Positions 1-7,601 of a stretch of DNA of 64,000 nucleotides are shown here, piece after piece. Below the pieces are notes generated by a model. The model was not told where the DNA came from. It did no database searches and saw only the letters and a list, made by a program, of their open reading frames with translations. Location: the NCBI GenBank assembly GCA_023386365.1, contig JAEWJX010000109.1, positions 47,744-111,743 on the forward strand, in the 5' to 3' direction. This DNA comes from Actinomycetes bacterium (GTDB lineage: Bacteria; Actinomycetota; Actinomycetes; Actinomycetales; Microbacteriaceae). The position numbers and the translations under genes were made by a program. How positions within the stretch are numbered: the stretch's first letter is position 1; every line of letters begins with the position of its first letter.

Positions 1-48
1 AACCCGAACGCCGAAGGCAGCTGCGCCTGCGGCGACAGCTTCCACTGA
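1..48 (+). CDS. erpA: ErpA/IscA-type iron-sulfur cluster insertion protein, C-terminal end only
   Basis: Only the last 15 codons are inside the window; the gene starts before base 1. The tail reads NPNAEGSCACGDSFH and stops at TGA (46-48). The NPN-x-x-G-x-C-x-C-G-x-S-F ending is the hallmark of HesB/IscA/ErpA A-type carriers, whose C-terminal Cys-x-Cys binds the transferred Fe-S cluster. An A-type carrier directly upstream of ctaC is a common actinobacterial arrangement. The family call is good, the exact subtype less certain. Confidence 0.75.
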   Translation, partial: NPNAEGSCACGDSFH

Positions 49-162
49 ATCGGCGATTCTCCGGCATCAGACTTCGAACACGAGGCGTCCTCCGCGGGGA
101 GGGCGCCTCGCGTGGTTATAGACTCGAAGCGAACCACAGCTTCGTCTTCCGAGAGGTCACAG

Positions 163-1059
163 GTGCCTACCAACCACCCGCAGGGTCCGGCCCGCCGTTC
201 TCGACTCGCCCGCTGGGCGGTCGTCCCGATCGGGATCGCGGCAATGCTCGTGCTCGCCGGCTGCACGCAGGAGCAACTCAACGGCTTCCTGCCCGCTGAG
301 CCGGGCACCACCAACCACGTCGACCGCATCATCGGTCTCTGGGTCACTTCGTGGATCGTGCTCCTCGGCGTGGGTGTCATCACCTGGGGTCTCATCCTGT
401 GGGCAGCGATCGTCTACCGCCGCCGCAAGGGCCAGTCGGGCCTCCCGGTGCAGCTGCGCTACAACCTGCCGATCGAGATCTTCTACACGATCGTCCCGTT
501 CATCCTGATCATCGGCTTCTTCGCCTTCACCGCGCGTGACCAGGCCGCGATCGAGGCGCCCCACGAGGGCGAGCCGGATGTGCGCATCGAGGCGTTCGGC
601 AAGCGCTGGTCGTGGGACTTCAACTACCTCGACGAGAACGTCTACACGAAGGGCGTGCAGGCGCAGCCCGACGCCGAGGGCAACCTCGACGAAGACACGC
701 TGCCCGCGCTGTACCTGCCGGTCGACGCGAAGGTCGAGATCGACCTCGAGTCGCGCGACGTCGCCCACTCGTTCTGGGTCATCGACTTCCTCTACAAGAA
801 GGACATGATCCCCGCGAAGACGAACCACATGTACTTCATCCCCCTCAAGGAGGGCGTGTACCGCGGCAAGTGCGCCGAGCTGTGCGGCGAGTACCACGCC
901 GACATGCTCTTCACGGTGCACGTCGTCTCGCAGGCCGAGTACGACGCCCACATCGAGGAGCTGCGTGCCGCAGGCAACGAGGGTCGTCTCGGGCCGGAGT
1001 ACAACGTGAACCAGAACCTGCCCGGCAACTCCGGCACCAGCAACGAGAACGAGGACTGA
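163..1059 (+). CDS. ctaC: Cytochrome c oxidase subunit II (CuA subunit), lipoprotein
   Basis: Subunit II of the aa3 oxidase passes electrons from the bc1 complex to the CuA centre and on to subunit I. GTG at 163 is preferred over GTG at 112 because GAGAGG lies 6 nt before it; this gives about 298 residues. The N-terminus is a basic run, a hydrophobic stretch and a lipobox (VLAGC), so the exported domain is probably lipid-anchored. Two transmembrane helices follow. The CuA ligands are visible as C-A-E-L-C-G-E-Y-H-A-D-M near the C-terminus, with the earlier His in DVAHSFWV. There is no C-terminal cytochrome c domain. ctaD starts 4 nt after the stop, so ctaC-ctaD-ctaF form one operon. Confidence 0.95.
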   Translation: MPTNHPQGPARRSRLARWAVVPIGIAAMLVLAGCTQEQLNGFLPAEPGTTNHVDRIIGLWVTSWIVLLGVGVITWGLILWAAIVYRRRKGQSGLPVQLRYNLPIEIFYTIVPFILIIGFFAFTARDQAAIEAPHEGEPDVRIEAFGKRWSWDFNYLDENVYTKGVQAQPDAEGNLDEDTLPALYLPVDAKVEIDLESRDVAHSFWVIDFLYKKDMIPAKTNHMYFIPLKEGVYRGKCAELCGEYHADMLFTVHVVSQAEYDAHIEELRAAGNEGRLGPEYNVNQNLPGNSGTSNENED

Positions 1060-1063
1060 GCCG

Positions 1064-2800
1064 ATGACCACGACAGCTCCGGCCCCGGCGCAACCCGCCG
1101 CCCCGCTGGCGACGGCGCCGACGAAGCCCACACGTAAGGGCAACGTCTGGGTCAAGTGGATCACCACGACCGACCACAAGACGATCGGGTATCTCTACCT
1201 GATCACGTCCTTCATCTACTTCTGCATCGGTGGCGTGCTCGCGCTCGTCATCCGTGTCGAGTTGTTCACTCCGGGTGTCGACGTCGTTCCCACGAACGAG
1301 GCCTACAACCAACTGTTCACGATGCACGGCACGATCATGCTGCTGATGTTCGCGACGCCGCTCTTCGCCGGCTTCGCGAACGTGGCGATGCCGCTGCAGA
1401 TCGGCGCGCCCGACGTGGCGTTCCCGCGTTTGAACGCGTTCGCCTACTGGCTCTTCAGCTTCGGATCGCTCATCGCGATCGGCGGATTCTTCACCCCGCA
1501 GGGTGCCGCCGGCTTCGGCTGGACCGCCTATGCGCCGCTCACCAGCACCACGTTCTCGCCGGGCCTCGGCGGGAACCTGTGGGTATTCGGCCTCGCGCTC
1601 TCCGGCTTCGGAACCATCCTCGGTGCCGTGAACTTCATCACGACGATCATCACGATGCGTGCGCCCGGCATGACCATGTTCCGCATGCCGATCTTCACGT
1701 GGAACATCCTCGTGACCTCGATCCTCGTGCTGCTCGCGTTCCCGGTGCTGGCCGGCGGCCTGTTCGCGCTCGGCGCGGACCGCGTCTTCGGTGCCCACCT
1801 GCTCGACCCTGCCAACGGCGGGACGATCCTGTGGCAGCACCTGTTCTGGTTCTTCGGCCACCCCGAGGTCTACATCATCGCCCTGCCGTTCTTCGGCATC
1901 ATCAGCGAGGTGCTCCCGGTCTTCAGCCGTAAGCCGATCTTCGGCTACAAGACCCTGATCTACGCGACGATCGCGATCGCGGCGCTGTCGGTCACGGTGT
2001 GGGCCCACCACATGTACGTCACCGGTTCGGTACTCCTCCCGTGGTTCGCCCTGATGACGATGCTCATCGCGGTTCCCACCGGCGTGAAGATCTTCAACTG
2101 GGTCGGCACCATGTGGCGCGGCTCCGTCACCTTCGAGACCCCGATGATCTGGGCGATCGGCTTCCTCGTGACGTTCACCTTCGGTGGACTCACCGGCGTC
2201 ATCCTGGCGTCGCCGCCGCTCGACTTCCACGTCTCCGACTCGTACTTCGTCGTCGCGCACTTCCATTACGTGGTGTTCGGAACCGTCGTGTTCGCGATGT
2301 TCTCCGGCTTCTACTTCTGGTGGCCCAAGTGGACGGGCAAGATGCTCGACGAGCGTCTCGGCAAGATCCACTTCTGGTTGCTCTTCATCGGCTTCCACAC
2401 CACCTTCCTCATCCAGCACTGGCTGGGCGTCGAGGGCATGCCTCGCCGCTACGCCGGGTACCTGGCGGGCGAGGGCTTCACCTGGGAGAACCAGCTGTCG
2501 ACCGTCGGCTCGGCGATCCTCGCGGTGTCGCTGCTCCCGTTCTTCCTCAACGTGTGGATCACGGCCCGCAAGGCGCCGAAGGTGACCGTCGACGACCCGT
2601 GGGGCAACGCGCGCTCGCTCGAGTGGGCCACGTCGTGCCCGCCGCCGCGTCACAACTTCACGTCGATCCCGCGCATCCGTTCGGAGTCGCCGGCCTTCGA
2701 CCTGCACCACCCCGAGCAGACGCTCCAAGTGGGGGTGGGGCCCGCCAAGGACGCGCCCGACACGCCCGTGCTCGATCTCGCCGATGGAGAGGTGAAGTAA
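1064..2800 (+). CDS. ctaD: Cytochrome c oxidase subunit I
   Basis: Catalytic 578-residue subunit that binds haem a, haem a3 and CuB, reduces O2 to water and pumps protons. It has about 12 membrane helices. Diagnostic ligands are visible: the haem a His in TMHGTIMLLMF, the His-Tyr crosslink motif GHPEVY, the CuB pair in WAHHMYV, and the haem a/a3 ligands in VVAHFHYVVFG. The length is normal for actinobacterial CtaD. It lies between ctaC (4 nt upstream) and ctaF (4 nt downstream). The C-terminal 40 residues are hydrophilic and proline-rich, typical of the actinobacterial form. Confidence 0.97.
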   Translation: MTTTAPAPAQPAAPLATAPTKPTRKGNVWVKWITTTDHKTIGYLYLITSFIYFCIGGVLALVIRVELFTPGVDVVPTNEAYNQLFTMHGTIMLLMFATPLFAGFANVAMPLQIGAPDVAFPRLNAFAYWLFSFGSLIAIGGFFTPQGAAGFGWTAYAPLTSTTFSPGLGGNLWVFGLALSGFGTILGAVNFITTIITMRAPGMTMFRMPIFTWNILVTSILVLLAFPVLAGGLFALGADRVFGAHLLDPANGGTILWQHLFWFFGHPEVYIIALPFFGIISEVLPVFSRKPIFGYKTLIYATIAIAALSVTVWAHHMYVTGSVLLPWFALMTMLIAVPTGVKIFNWVGTMWRGSVTFETPMIWAIGFLVTFTFGGLTGVILASPPLDFHVSDSYFVVAHFHYVVFGTVVFAMFSGFYFWWPKWTGKMLDERLGKIHFWLLFIGFHTTFLIQHWLGVEGMPRRYAGYLAGEGFTWENQLSTVGSAILAVSLLPFFLNVWITARKAPKVTVDDPWGNARSLEWATSCPPPRHNFTSIPRIRSESPAFDLHHPEQTLQVGVGPAKDAPDTPVLDLADGEVK

Positions 2801-2804
2801 CGCC

Positions 2805-3239
2805 ATGCGCGCCAACGCCAACCTGTTCTGGATCCTTGGGGTCTTCTTCCTCCTCTCCGCGGCCGCATACACGCTGTGGGAGATCATCAACCACGACTGG
2901 GTCATCGCGTGGGAGAGCGTCGAGTGGGTGGGCACCGTCGGCATGACGCTGTCGGCGATCCTCTCGTTCTTCATCGCCTTCTACGTCGGGCGCGTGCACA
3001 GCGCGCAGGGCGGGGAGCTCCCGCAGGACATCCCCACCGCCGACATCGATGACGACGACCCCGAGGTCGGGCACTTCAGCCCGTGGAGCTGGTGGCCGTT
3101 CGTCCTCGGTGCGGCGCTCGCCCTGGTCTTCCTCGGCCTCGCCGTGGGGCCGTGGGTCTCGTTCATCGGCGGGCCCATCGTGCTGATCGCGATCGTCGGC
3201 TGGAACTACGAGTACTACCGCAACAACTTCGCACGCTGA
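2805..3239 (+). CDS. ctaF: Cytochrome c oxidase subunit IV, actinobacterial type
   Basis: A 144-residue integral membrane protein with two N-terminal helices, an acidic loop (DIDDDDPEVGHFSPWSWWP) and two C-terminal helices, the layout of the actinobacterial CtaF subunit of the bc1-aa3 supercomplex. It has no catalytic role of its own and is a structural partner of CtaD. It is the last oxidase gene of the operon. Its TGA stop overlaps the ATG of the next gene (TGATG), so the acetyltransferase downstream is probably translated by coupling. Confidence 0.92.
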   Translation: MRANANLFWILGVFFLLSAAAYTLWEIINHDWVIAWESVEWVGTVGMTLSAILSFFIAFYVGRVHSAQGGELPQDIPTADIDDDDPEVGHFSPWSWWPFVLGAALALVFLGLAVGPWVSFIGGPIVLIAIVGWNYEYYRNNFAR

Positions 3240-3661
3240 TGGCGATCCGCGAGGCGCGGGCAGGCGACGAGGATGCGATCTTCGCACTCGTCGAGCAGCT
3301 CGGCCACGCGATCCCCGCAGAGCGTGAGGCGTTCGACCGCACGTTCGCGTCGTACCTCGCCGGCGAGCAGCCGACGGTGTTGCTGCACGTCGTCGACGAC
3401 GGGGGAGTGGTCCGCGGCTATGCGTTGACCACCATCGTGCCGCTGCTGTCCACGAACGGACCTTCGGCGCAGCTGCAGGAGATCGTGGTGGCGTCCGATG
3501 CGCGGGGCCACGACTACGGCACGCAGCTCGTGCACGCGGTCGAGGCCGAATGTGGTCGCCGCGGTGTGACGCAGCTCACCGTCGCCAGCCGCCGTGCCGG
3601 TGGCTTCTACGACCGTCTCGGATTCCACGAGTCGGCCGAGTACATGCGCCGCTTCTTCTAG
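3239..3661 (+). CDS. GNAT-family N-acetyltransferase
   Basis: A 140-residue single-domain acetyltransferase; substrate unknown. ATG 3239-3241 overlaps the ctaF stop and is preferred over an in-frame start at 3083 that would run through ctaF. GNAT features are the N-terminal AIREARAGDEDAIFALV helix, the LQEIVVASDARGHDYGTQLV stretch (beta4 plus the acetyl-CoA pyrophosphate loop, R-G-x-x-x-G) and the ending GGFYDRLGFHESAEYMRR. The position behind the oxidase genes says little about function. A hairpin terminator follows within 25 bp. Confidence 0.82.
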   Translation: MAIREARAGDEDAIFALVEQLGHAIPAEREAFDRTFASYLAGEQPTVLLHVVDDGGVVRGYALTTIVPLLSTNGPSAQLQEIVVASDARGHDYGTQLVHAVEAECGRRGVTQLTVASRRAGGFYDRLGFHESAEYMRRFF

Positions 3662-3683
3662 GTCGCCGCACCCGCACACATGA

Positions 3684-3719
3684 AGAACGGGCCGCCCCCC
3701 GAGGGGAGCGGCCCGTTCT
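3684..3719. terminator. Bidirectional hairpin terminator between the oxidase operon and glnA
   Basis: A perfect 12-bp inverted repeat, AGAACGGGCCGC at 3684-3695 and its complement at 3708-3719, with an inner CCCC/GGGG that can extend the stem. It lies between two convergent transcription units. There is no long T-tract, as is usual in high-GC actinobacteria. Confidence 0.8.
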
Positions 3720-3737
3720 GCTGTGATGCAGGGTGGA

Positions 3738-5174
3738 TCAGACGCCGAAGTACAGCTCGTACTCGAACGGGTGGGGACGCTGCGCGAAGGGGAGGAGCTC
3801 CTTGTCGCGCTTGTACTCGAGCCACGCGCCGATCAGGTCCGCGCTGAACACGCCACCCTCGAGCAGGTAGTCGTGGTCCGCCTCGAGGGCGTCCAGCGCC
3901 TCGCCGAGCGAGCCGGGAAGCTGCGGGATGCCCTTGGCCTCCTCGGGCGGGAGCTCGTAGAGGTCCTTGTCCACCGGCTCGTGCGGCTCGATCTTGTTCT
4001 TGATGCCGTCGATGCCGGCCATCAGCTGCGCGGCGAACGCGAGGTACGGGTTACCGGAGGCGTCGGGCGCGCGGTACTCGATGCGCTTCGCCTTCGGGTT
4101 GGTGCCCGTGATCGGGATGCGGATCGACGCGGAGCGGTTTCCGGCCGAGTACACCAGGTTGACGGGGGCCTCGAAGCCGGGGATGAGCCGGTGGTAGGAG
4201 TTGACCGTCGGGTTGGTGAAGGCCGCGAGCGAGGCTGCGTGCTTGAGGATGCCGCCGATGTACCAGCGAGCCACATCCGACAGTCCGCCGTAGCCCTGCT
4301 CGTCGTAGAAGAGCGGCTTGCCTTCGCTCCACAGCGACTGGTGGGTGTGCATACCCGAACCGTTGTCGCCCATGAGCGGCTTCGGCATGAAGGTAGCCGT
4401 CTTGCCCCACTCGAGAGCCGTGTTCTTGACGATGTACTTGAACTTCAGGATGTCGTCACCGGCGTGAACCATGGTGTCGAACTTGTAGTTGATCTCGCCC
4501 TGGCCGGCGGTGCCGACCTCGTGGTGGCTGCGCTCGACCTCGAGGCCGACCTCCTGCAGCTTCAGCACGATGTCGTCGCGCAGGTCGGCGTGCTGGTCGA
4601 CCGGCGTGACGGGGAAGTAGCCGCCCTTGTAGGGGGTCTTGTTGGCGAGGTTGCCGCCCTCTTCGACGCGCGCGCTGTTCCAGGCGGCCTCGGACGAGTC
4701 GACCTCGTAGTACGACTTGTTCTGCTTCACCTCGTAACGCACGTCGTCGAAGATGTAGAACTCGGCCTCGGGGGCGAAGAACGCGGTATCGGCGATGCCG
4801 GTGGAGGCGAGGTACTTCTCGGCCTTCTTGGCGACCTGACGCGGGTCACGGCCGTAGATCTCGCCGTTGCGCGGGTTGTAGATGTCGAAGACGATCACGA
4901 GGGTGCGCTCGGTGCGGAACGGGTCGACGTACGCCGTCGAGATGTCCGGGATGAGCTGCAGGTCGGACTCGTGGATCGACTGGAAGCCGCGGATCGACGA
5001 GCCGTCGAACAGCTGACCCACGGTGAAGAACTCCTCATCGACGGTCGAGGCCGGGATGTTGAAGTGCTGCTGCACTCCGGGGAGGTCGGTGAAGCGGATG
5101 TCGAGGAACTTGACATCCGTGTCCTTGATGAACTTCAGCACCTCGGAGGAGTCGCTGAAAAGGGGCTTGGACAT
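3738..5174 (-). CDS. glnA: Glutamine synthetase, type I
   Basis: ATP-dependent condensation of ammonium with glutamate to glutamine; a dodecameric cytosolic enzyme of 478 residues, standard GSI length. Visible motifs are the N-terminal beta-grasp region with DLPGVQQHF, the active-site GDNGSGMHTHQS, the glutamate-binding NRSASIRIP and the C-terminal DLYELPPEE, which carries the Tyr that GlnE adenylylates in GSI-beta enzymes. This implies post-translational control. Upstream on the minus strand is a four-half-site GlnR-like operator (5246-5283), so transcription is probably nitrogen-regulated. It is divergent from an RDD gene. Confidence 0.98.
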   Translation of the reverse strand: MSKPLFSDSSEVLKFIKDTDVKFLDIRFTDLPGVQQHFNIPASTVDEEFFTVGQLFDGSSIRGFQSIHESDLQLIPDISTAYVDPFRTERTLVIVFDIYNPRNGEIYGRDPRQVAKKAEKYLASTGIADTAFFAPEAEFYIFDDVRYEVKQNKSYYEVDSSEAAWNSARVEEGGNLANKTPYKGGYFPVTPVDQHADLRDDIVLKLQEVGLEVERSHHEVGTAGQGEINYKFDTMVHAGDDILKFKYIVKNTALEWGKTATFMPKPLMGDNGSGMHTHQSLWSEGKPLFYDEQGYGGLSDVARWYIGGILKHAASLAAFTNPTVNSYHRLIPGFEAPVNLVYSAGNRSASIRIPITGTNPKAKRIEYRAPDASGNPYLAFAAQLMAGIDGIKNKIEPHEPVDKDLYELPPEEAKGIPQLPGSLGEALDALEADHDYLLEGGVFSADLIGAWLEYKRDKELLPFAQRPHPFEYELYFGV

Positions 5175-5245
5175 AGGGGCTTACTCCAAGGGCGTGGAAC
5201 GGGGTGAGGCTGCGGGTGCAGCCGCTTCGAGGCTAGGGGGATGGC

Positions 5246-5283
5246 ATTTCCCGACCATGACCGGTTTGTTTCCGGCATGTTAC
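5246..5283 (-). promoter_or_regulatory. GlnR-type nitrogen-control box upstream of glnA
   Basis: Read on the minus strand the site is GTAAC-n6-GAAAC-n6-GTCAT-n6-GAAAT: four 5-mers spaced exactly 6 nt apart, matching the actinobacterial GlnR consensus GTnAC-n6-GAAAC in tandem. The first pair is a perfect match and the second pair has one mismatch in each 5-mer. It lies about 70 bp upstream of the glnA start. The GlnR gene itself is not in the window. Confidence 0.8.
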
Positions 5284-5294
5284 GCGCCCGACCC

Positions 5295-5300
5295 TAGAGT
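5295..5300 (+). promoter_or_regulatory. -10 element (TAGAGT) of the RDD gene, leaderless layout
   Basis: TAGAGT ends exactly 6 nt before ATG 5307, which places the expected transcription start on or beside the start codon. No Shine-Dalgarno sequence is possible in that gap. Confidence 0.6.
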
Positions 5301-5306
5301 GGTCGA

Positions 5307-5729
5307 ATGAGCAGCACGCCCGCCTCCGGTTCCGACGAGCGGTGGCCGGGTGAGCGCCTGGGTCTGCCGCAGGCGGGGCCGCGTTCGGTCGGTCGGCTCG
5401 GACGACGCGTGATCGCGCTCATCATCGACTGGGCCGTGGCGTACCTGCTCTCGTGGACCCTCTTCCCGACCCCCGAGGGTGCTGCGCCGTTCGTGACCCT
5501 CGGCATCTTCGCGGTGCTGCAGTTCCTGTTCCTCTTGATCGTCAACGGGAGCCTGGGGCACCTGATCGTGCGGCTGCGGCTCGTGCCGGTGCGCGGGGGA
5601 TACCTCGGGCTGTGGCGCCCCCTCGTGCGCACGCTGCTGCTGTGCCTGGTGATCCCCGCGGTGATCTGGGATTGCGACCAGCGGGGGATGCACGATCGGG
5701 CGGTGGGAACGGTGCTGGTCCGCGTCTGA
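5307..5729 (+). CDS. RDD family membrane protein
   Basis: A 140-residue protein with an RDD-type domain: PRSVGRLGRRVIALIIDW opens the first helix (R and the D of IDW), a second helix follows at PFVTLGIFAVLQFLFLLIVN with the G-H-L motif, and a third at LLLCLVIPAVIWDCDQRGMHDRAVGT. The D-x-R-G-M-H-D-R-A-x-G-T ending is characteristic. Function is unknown; some family members take part in ion exchange or membrane adaptation. It is divergent from glnA with the GlnR box in the shared intergenic region, so nitrogen control could reach it too (inference). Confidence 0.85.
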   Translation: MSSTPASGSDERWPGERLGLPQAGPRSVGRLGRRVIALIIDWAVAYLLSWTLFPTPEGAAPFVTLGIFAVLQFLFLLIVNGSLGHLIVRLRLVPVRGGYLGLWRPLVRTLLLCLVIPAVIWDCDQRGMHDRAVGTVLVRV

Positions 5730-5843
5730 GTCCGCAGCCCTCGCGAAGTCGAGGGTTCCTCTTGCGCTCCGTCGGGTGCGGGAGGAGACTGACCGCAGCA
5801 TCGAGGTACCCGAAACCTCCGCACCCCTGCACGCATGACAAAC

Positions 5844-5869
5844 GCTGCGGCGACATCCGCCGCCGCAGC
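5844..5869. other. GC-rich hairpin in the leader of the His-rich membrane protein gene
   Basis: A 9-bp perfect stem, GCTGCGGCG (5844-5852) and CGCCGCAGC (5861-5869), around an 8-nt loop. It ends 22 nt before the downstream ATG and lies 115 bp after the RDD stop. It could terminate the RDD transcript or act as a 5' leader structure. No riboswitch consensus was recognised in the flanking bases. Confidence 0.4.
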
Positions 5870-5891
5870 ATGAGCGAGCGAAGTGTGGAAC

Positions 5892-6872
5892 ATGGCGACT
5901 GCGACCGAGACCTGGACACCTCGACCGAGCATCCACCGCGACGGAGTTCATCACCACGAACACCACCGCCACGAACACCACCGCCACGCCGGTCTCCACG
6001 ACCTGGCGATCGGGTGCGCGATCTCGGGGGTGGTGTTGGTCTGCATCGGAGACCCGCTGCATGCCGACGCGTTCTCGGCGGTCTCGGCGTCGATCGCTGA
6101 GCCGATCGCTGCGGCCGAGTCGATCGAACCTCTCGAATCGGATGTCGCCCAGGTCGAGCTGACGGCGAGCATCTCGGAGGCGATCGCCGCGCTCGACGCC
6201 TCAGAAGGACGCGTGCTGGATGACGCCGTTCGCACCGATCTGGCCGACCGGATCGCCGAGGGGGAGTCCGTCGTCCGCGAGGCGGAGCTCCTTGCCGCTG
6301 TCGCGGAGCAGGGCGCGCTTTCGGAGCCGGGGGCCGAGGAGGTCGCAGCGCAGCGCGAACTCGTCGCCGACCTGGATGCGGACGCCGCGGCCGTCGCGAC
6401 CGCCGTGACGGCCTGGGAGGCGGAGCAGGCTCGTATCGCCGCCGAGCGCGAGGCCGCACGACGTGCTGCCGAACTCGCCGCCGCCCGGGCGCTCCCGCGC
6501 GTGCGGCCGGCCGGAGTGGCGGCGGCACCCGCCGGGCCGTTCGTGGAGGGCATCTGGACGTCGGGGGGCCAGGCGGAGATCGACGCATGCCGCGGCTCCG
6601 TGAACATGCCCGATGTCGCCGGGTATCTCGGTGGCGGCTTCTACGCGGCCGAACACTGGTCGTGTGGGGGCCGCAGCTGGGCCGGGATCGGGCAGGGGGC
6701 CCTCGTCAGCTTCCCGGGATACGGGATCTACGAGGTCGCCGGGCAGGTCGGTGGTCTGCCGTCAGGGTCGTCGGCTTCGGCCGTGCCGTCAGGGTACGAC
6801 GGCTACTACCAGACCTGCATGAACGGCAACGTCAACAACTTGCACGTGTGGCTGTTGACCCGCGTGGGGTGA
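5892..6872 (+). CDS. Membrane-anchored coiled-coil protein with His-rich N-terminus; function unknown
   Basis: About 326 residues from ATG 5892; an in-frame GTG at 5883 adds three residues. Residues 19-32 are a histidine cluster (pattern HHHEHHRHEHHRH) that could bind metal or be a low-complexity tail. One hydrophobic helix follows at about 36-53, then a long Ala/Glu-rich probable coiled coil (about 60-200), and a compact exported C-terminal domain of about 110 residues with Trp, Gly and Cys (EGIWTSGGQAEIDAC, GGFYAAEHWSCGGRSW, YYQTCMNGN). The three Cys may form a disulfide outside the cell. I do not recognise this domain. The layout (helix, coiled coil, small exported domain) matches the CAP protein at 22.1 kb. 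Confidence 0.7.
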   Translation: MATATETWTPRPSIHRDGVHHHEHHRHEHHRHAGLHDLAIGCAISGVVLVCIGDPLHADAFSAVSASIAEPIAAAESIEPLESDVAQVELTASISEAIAALDASEGRVLDDAVRTDLADRIAEGESVVREAELLAAVAEQGALSEPGAEEVAAQRELVADLDADAAAVATAVTAWEAEQARIAAEREAARRAAELAAARALPRVRPAGVAAAPAGPFVEGIWTSGGQAEIDACRGSVNMPDVAGYLGGGFYAAEHWSCGGRSWAGIGQGALVSFPGYGIYEVAGQVGGLPSGSSASAVPSGYDGYYQTCMNGNVNNLHVWLLTRVG

Positions 6873-6879
6873 GGCCGGA

Positions 6880-7581
6880 TCAGCGGGGGCGCGGCGCGCG
6901 CAGACGCTGCGGGTCGATCCCGGCGGGGATGCCGTAGCCCTTCACCTTGCCCACCGAGGTGAGCCGCTTGTCGACCTGCTGGATCTCGGCCTTCGTGAGC
7001 TTGTTTTTGTACTTGCGCAGGGCCGAGGGCACCTTGTACAGCGGCACTGAGTCGGCGTCCGGTCCGACGTGCAGGACGTACACGGGCACGTTCGGCAGGA
7101 GGCGCGCAACGTTCGCACGTTCCTTGTCGAGCATCGGCTGGGTGCGCGACTGCGGTCCCTCGCCGATGAGAACGACACCCGGCTTGCCGACGGCGCGGTA
7201 CACCGCATCCTTCGACTTCGGGCTGAACGCGATGGGCTCCTCGCTGCCGATCCAGCTGCGGCGCAGACCGTTCTTGAGCACGGCGCCGACGGCTCCGGGC
7301 TGGCCCGCGATCTGGCTGTACGCGGCGCGCTCGGCGCGGCGCCCCAGGATCACGAGGGCCAGAAGCAGACCGCCGAGCAGACCTGCGATCACGTAGAGGA
7401 CGATGCCGATGATGTTGTCGCCCGACAGCCACACCGAGAGCACCACGGACACCGCCACCGGGACGATGAACGCGAGGATCAGATACCAGACGATCGCCGG
7501 GTCGGACCGACGCGTCATCTGGAGCACCTGCCACATCTGCTTGATGCGGCCGGGTTCCTTCTCGGGCTTGCTGCGTGCCAT
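6880..7581 (-). CDS. DUF4191 membrane protein
   Basis: A 233-residue protein starting MARSKPEKEPGRIKQMWQV, with two adjacent membrane helices (about residues 28-75) and a soluble C-terminal domain. It matches the DUF4191 family, found next to lipA in many actinobacteria; biochemical role unknown. ATG at 7581 is chosen because the -10 hexamer TAGGCT lies 7 nt upstream and because longer readings run into lipA. It is transcribed in the same direction as lipB-lipA, 20 bp downstream of lipA. Confidence 0.85.
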   Translation of the reverse strand: MARSKPEKEPGRIKQMWQVLQMTRRSDPAIVWYLILAFIVPVAVSVVLSVWLSGDNIIGIVLYVIAGLLGGLLLALVILGRRAERAAYSQIAGQPGAVGAVLKNGLRRSWIGSEEPIAFSPKSKDAVYRAVGKPGVVLIGEGPQSRTQPMLDKERANVARLLPNVPVYVLHVGPDADSVPLYKVPSALRKYKNKLTKAEIQQVDKRLTSVGKVKGYGIPAGIDPQRLRAPRPR

Positions 7582-7588
7582 GGGCACT

Positions 7589-7594
7589 AGCCTA
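7589..7594 (-). promoter_or_regulatory. -10 element (TAGGCT) of the DUF4191 gene, leaderless layout
   Basis: On the minus strand TAGGCT is followed by 7 nt and then ATG 7581. It sits in the 20-bp gap after lipA, so the gene can be transcribed independently of lipBA. Confidence 0.55.
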
Positions 7595-7601
7595 CGGTCC
7601 T

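Noticed and set aside
5730..5891. Possible cyclic-di-AMP (ydaO) riboswitch in the leader of the His-rich protein gene.
   Set aside because: A GC-rich hairpin is present, but the conserved ydaO blocks could not be found in either orientation.
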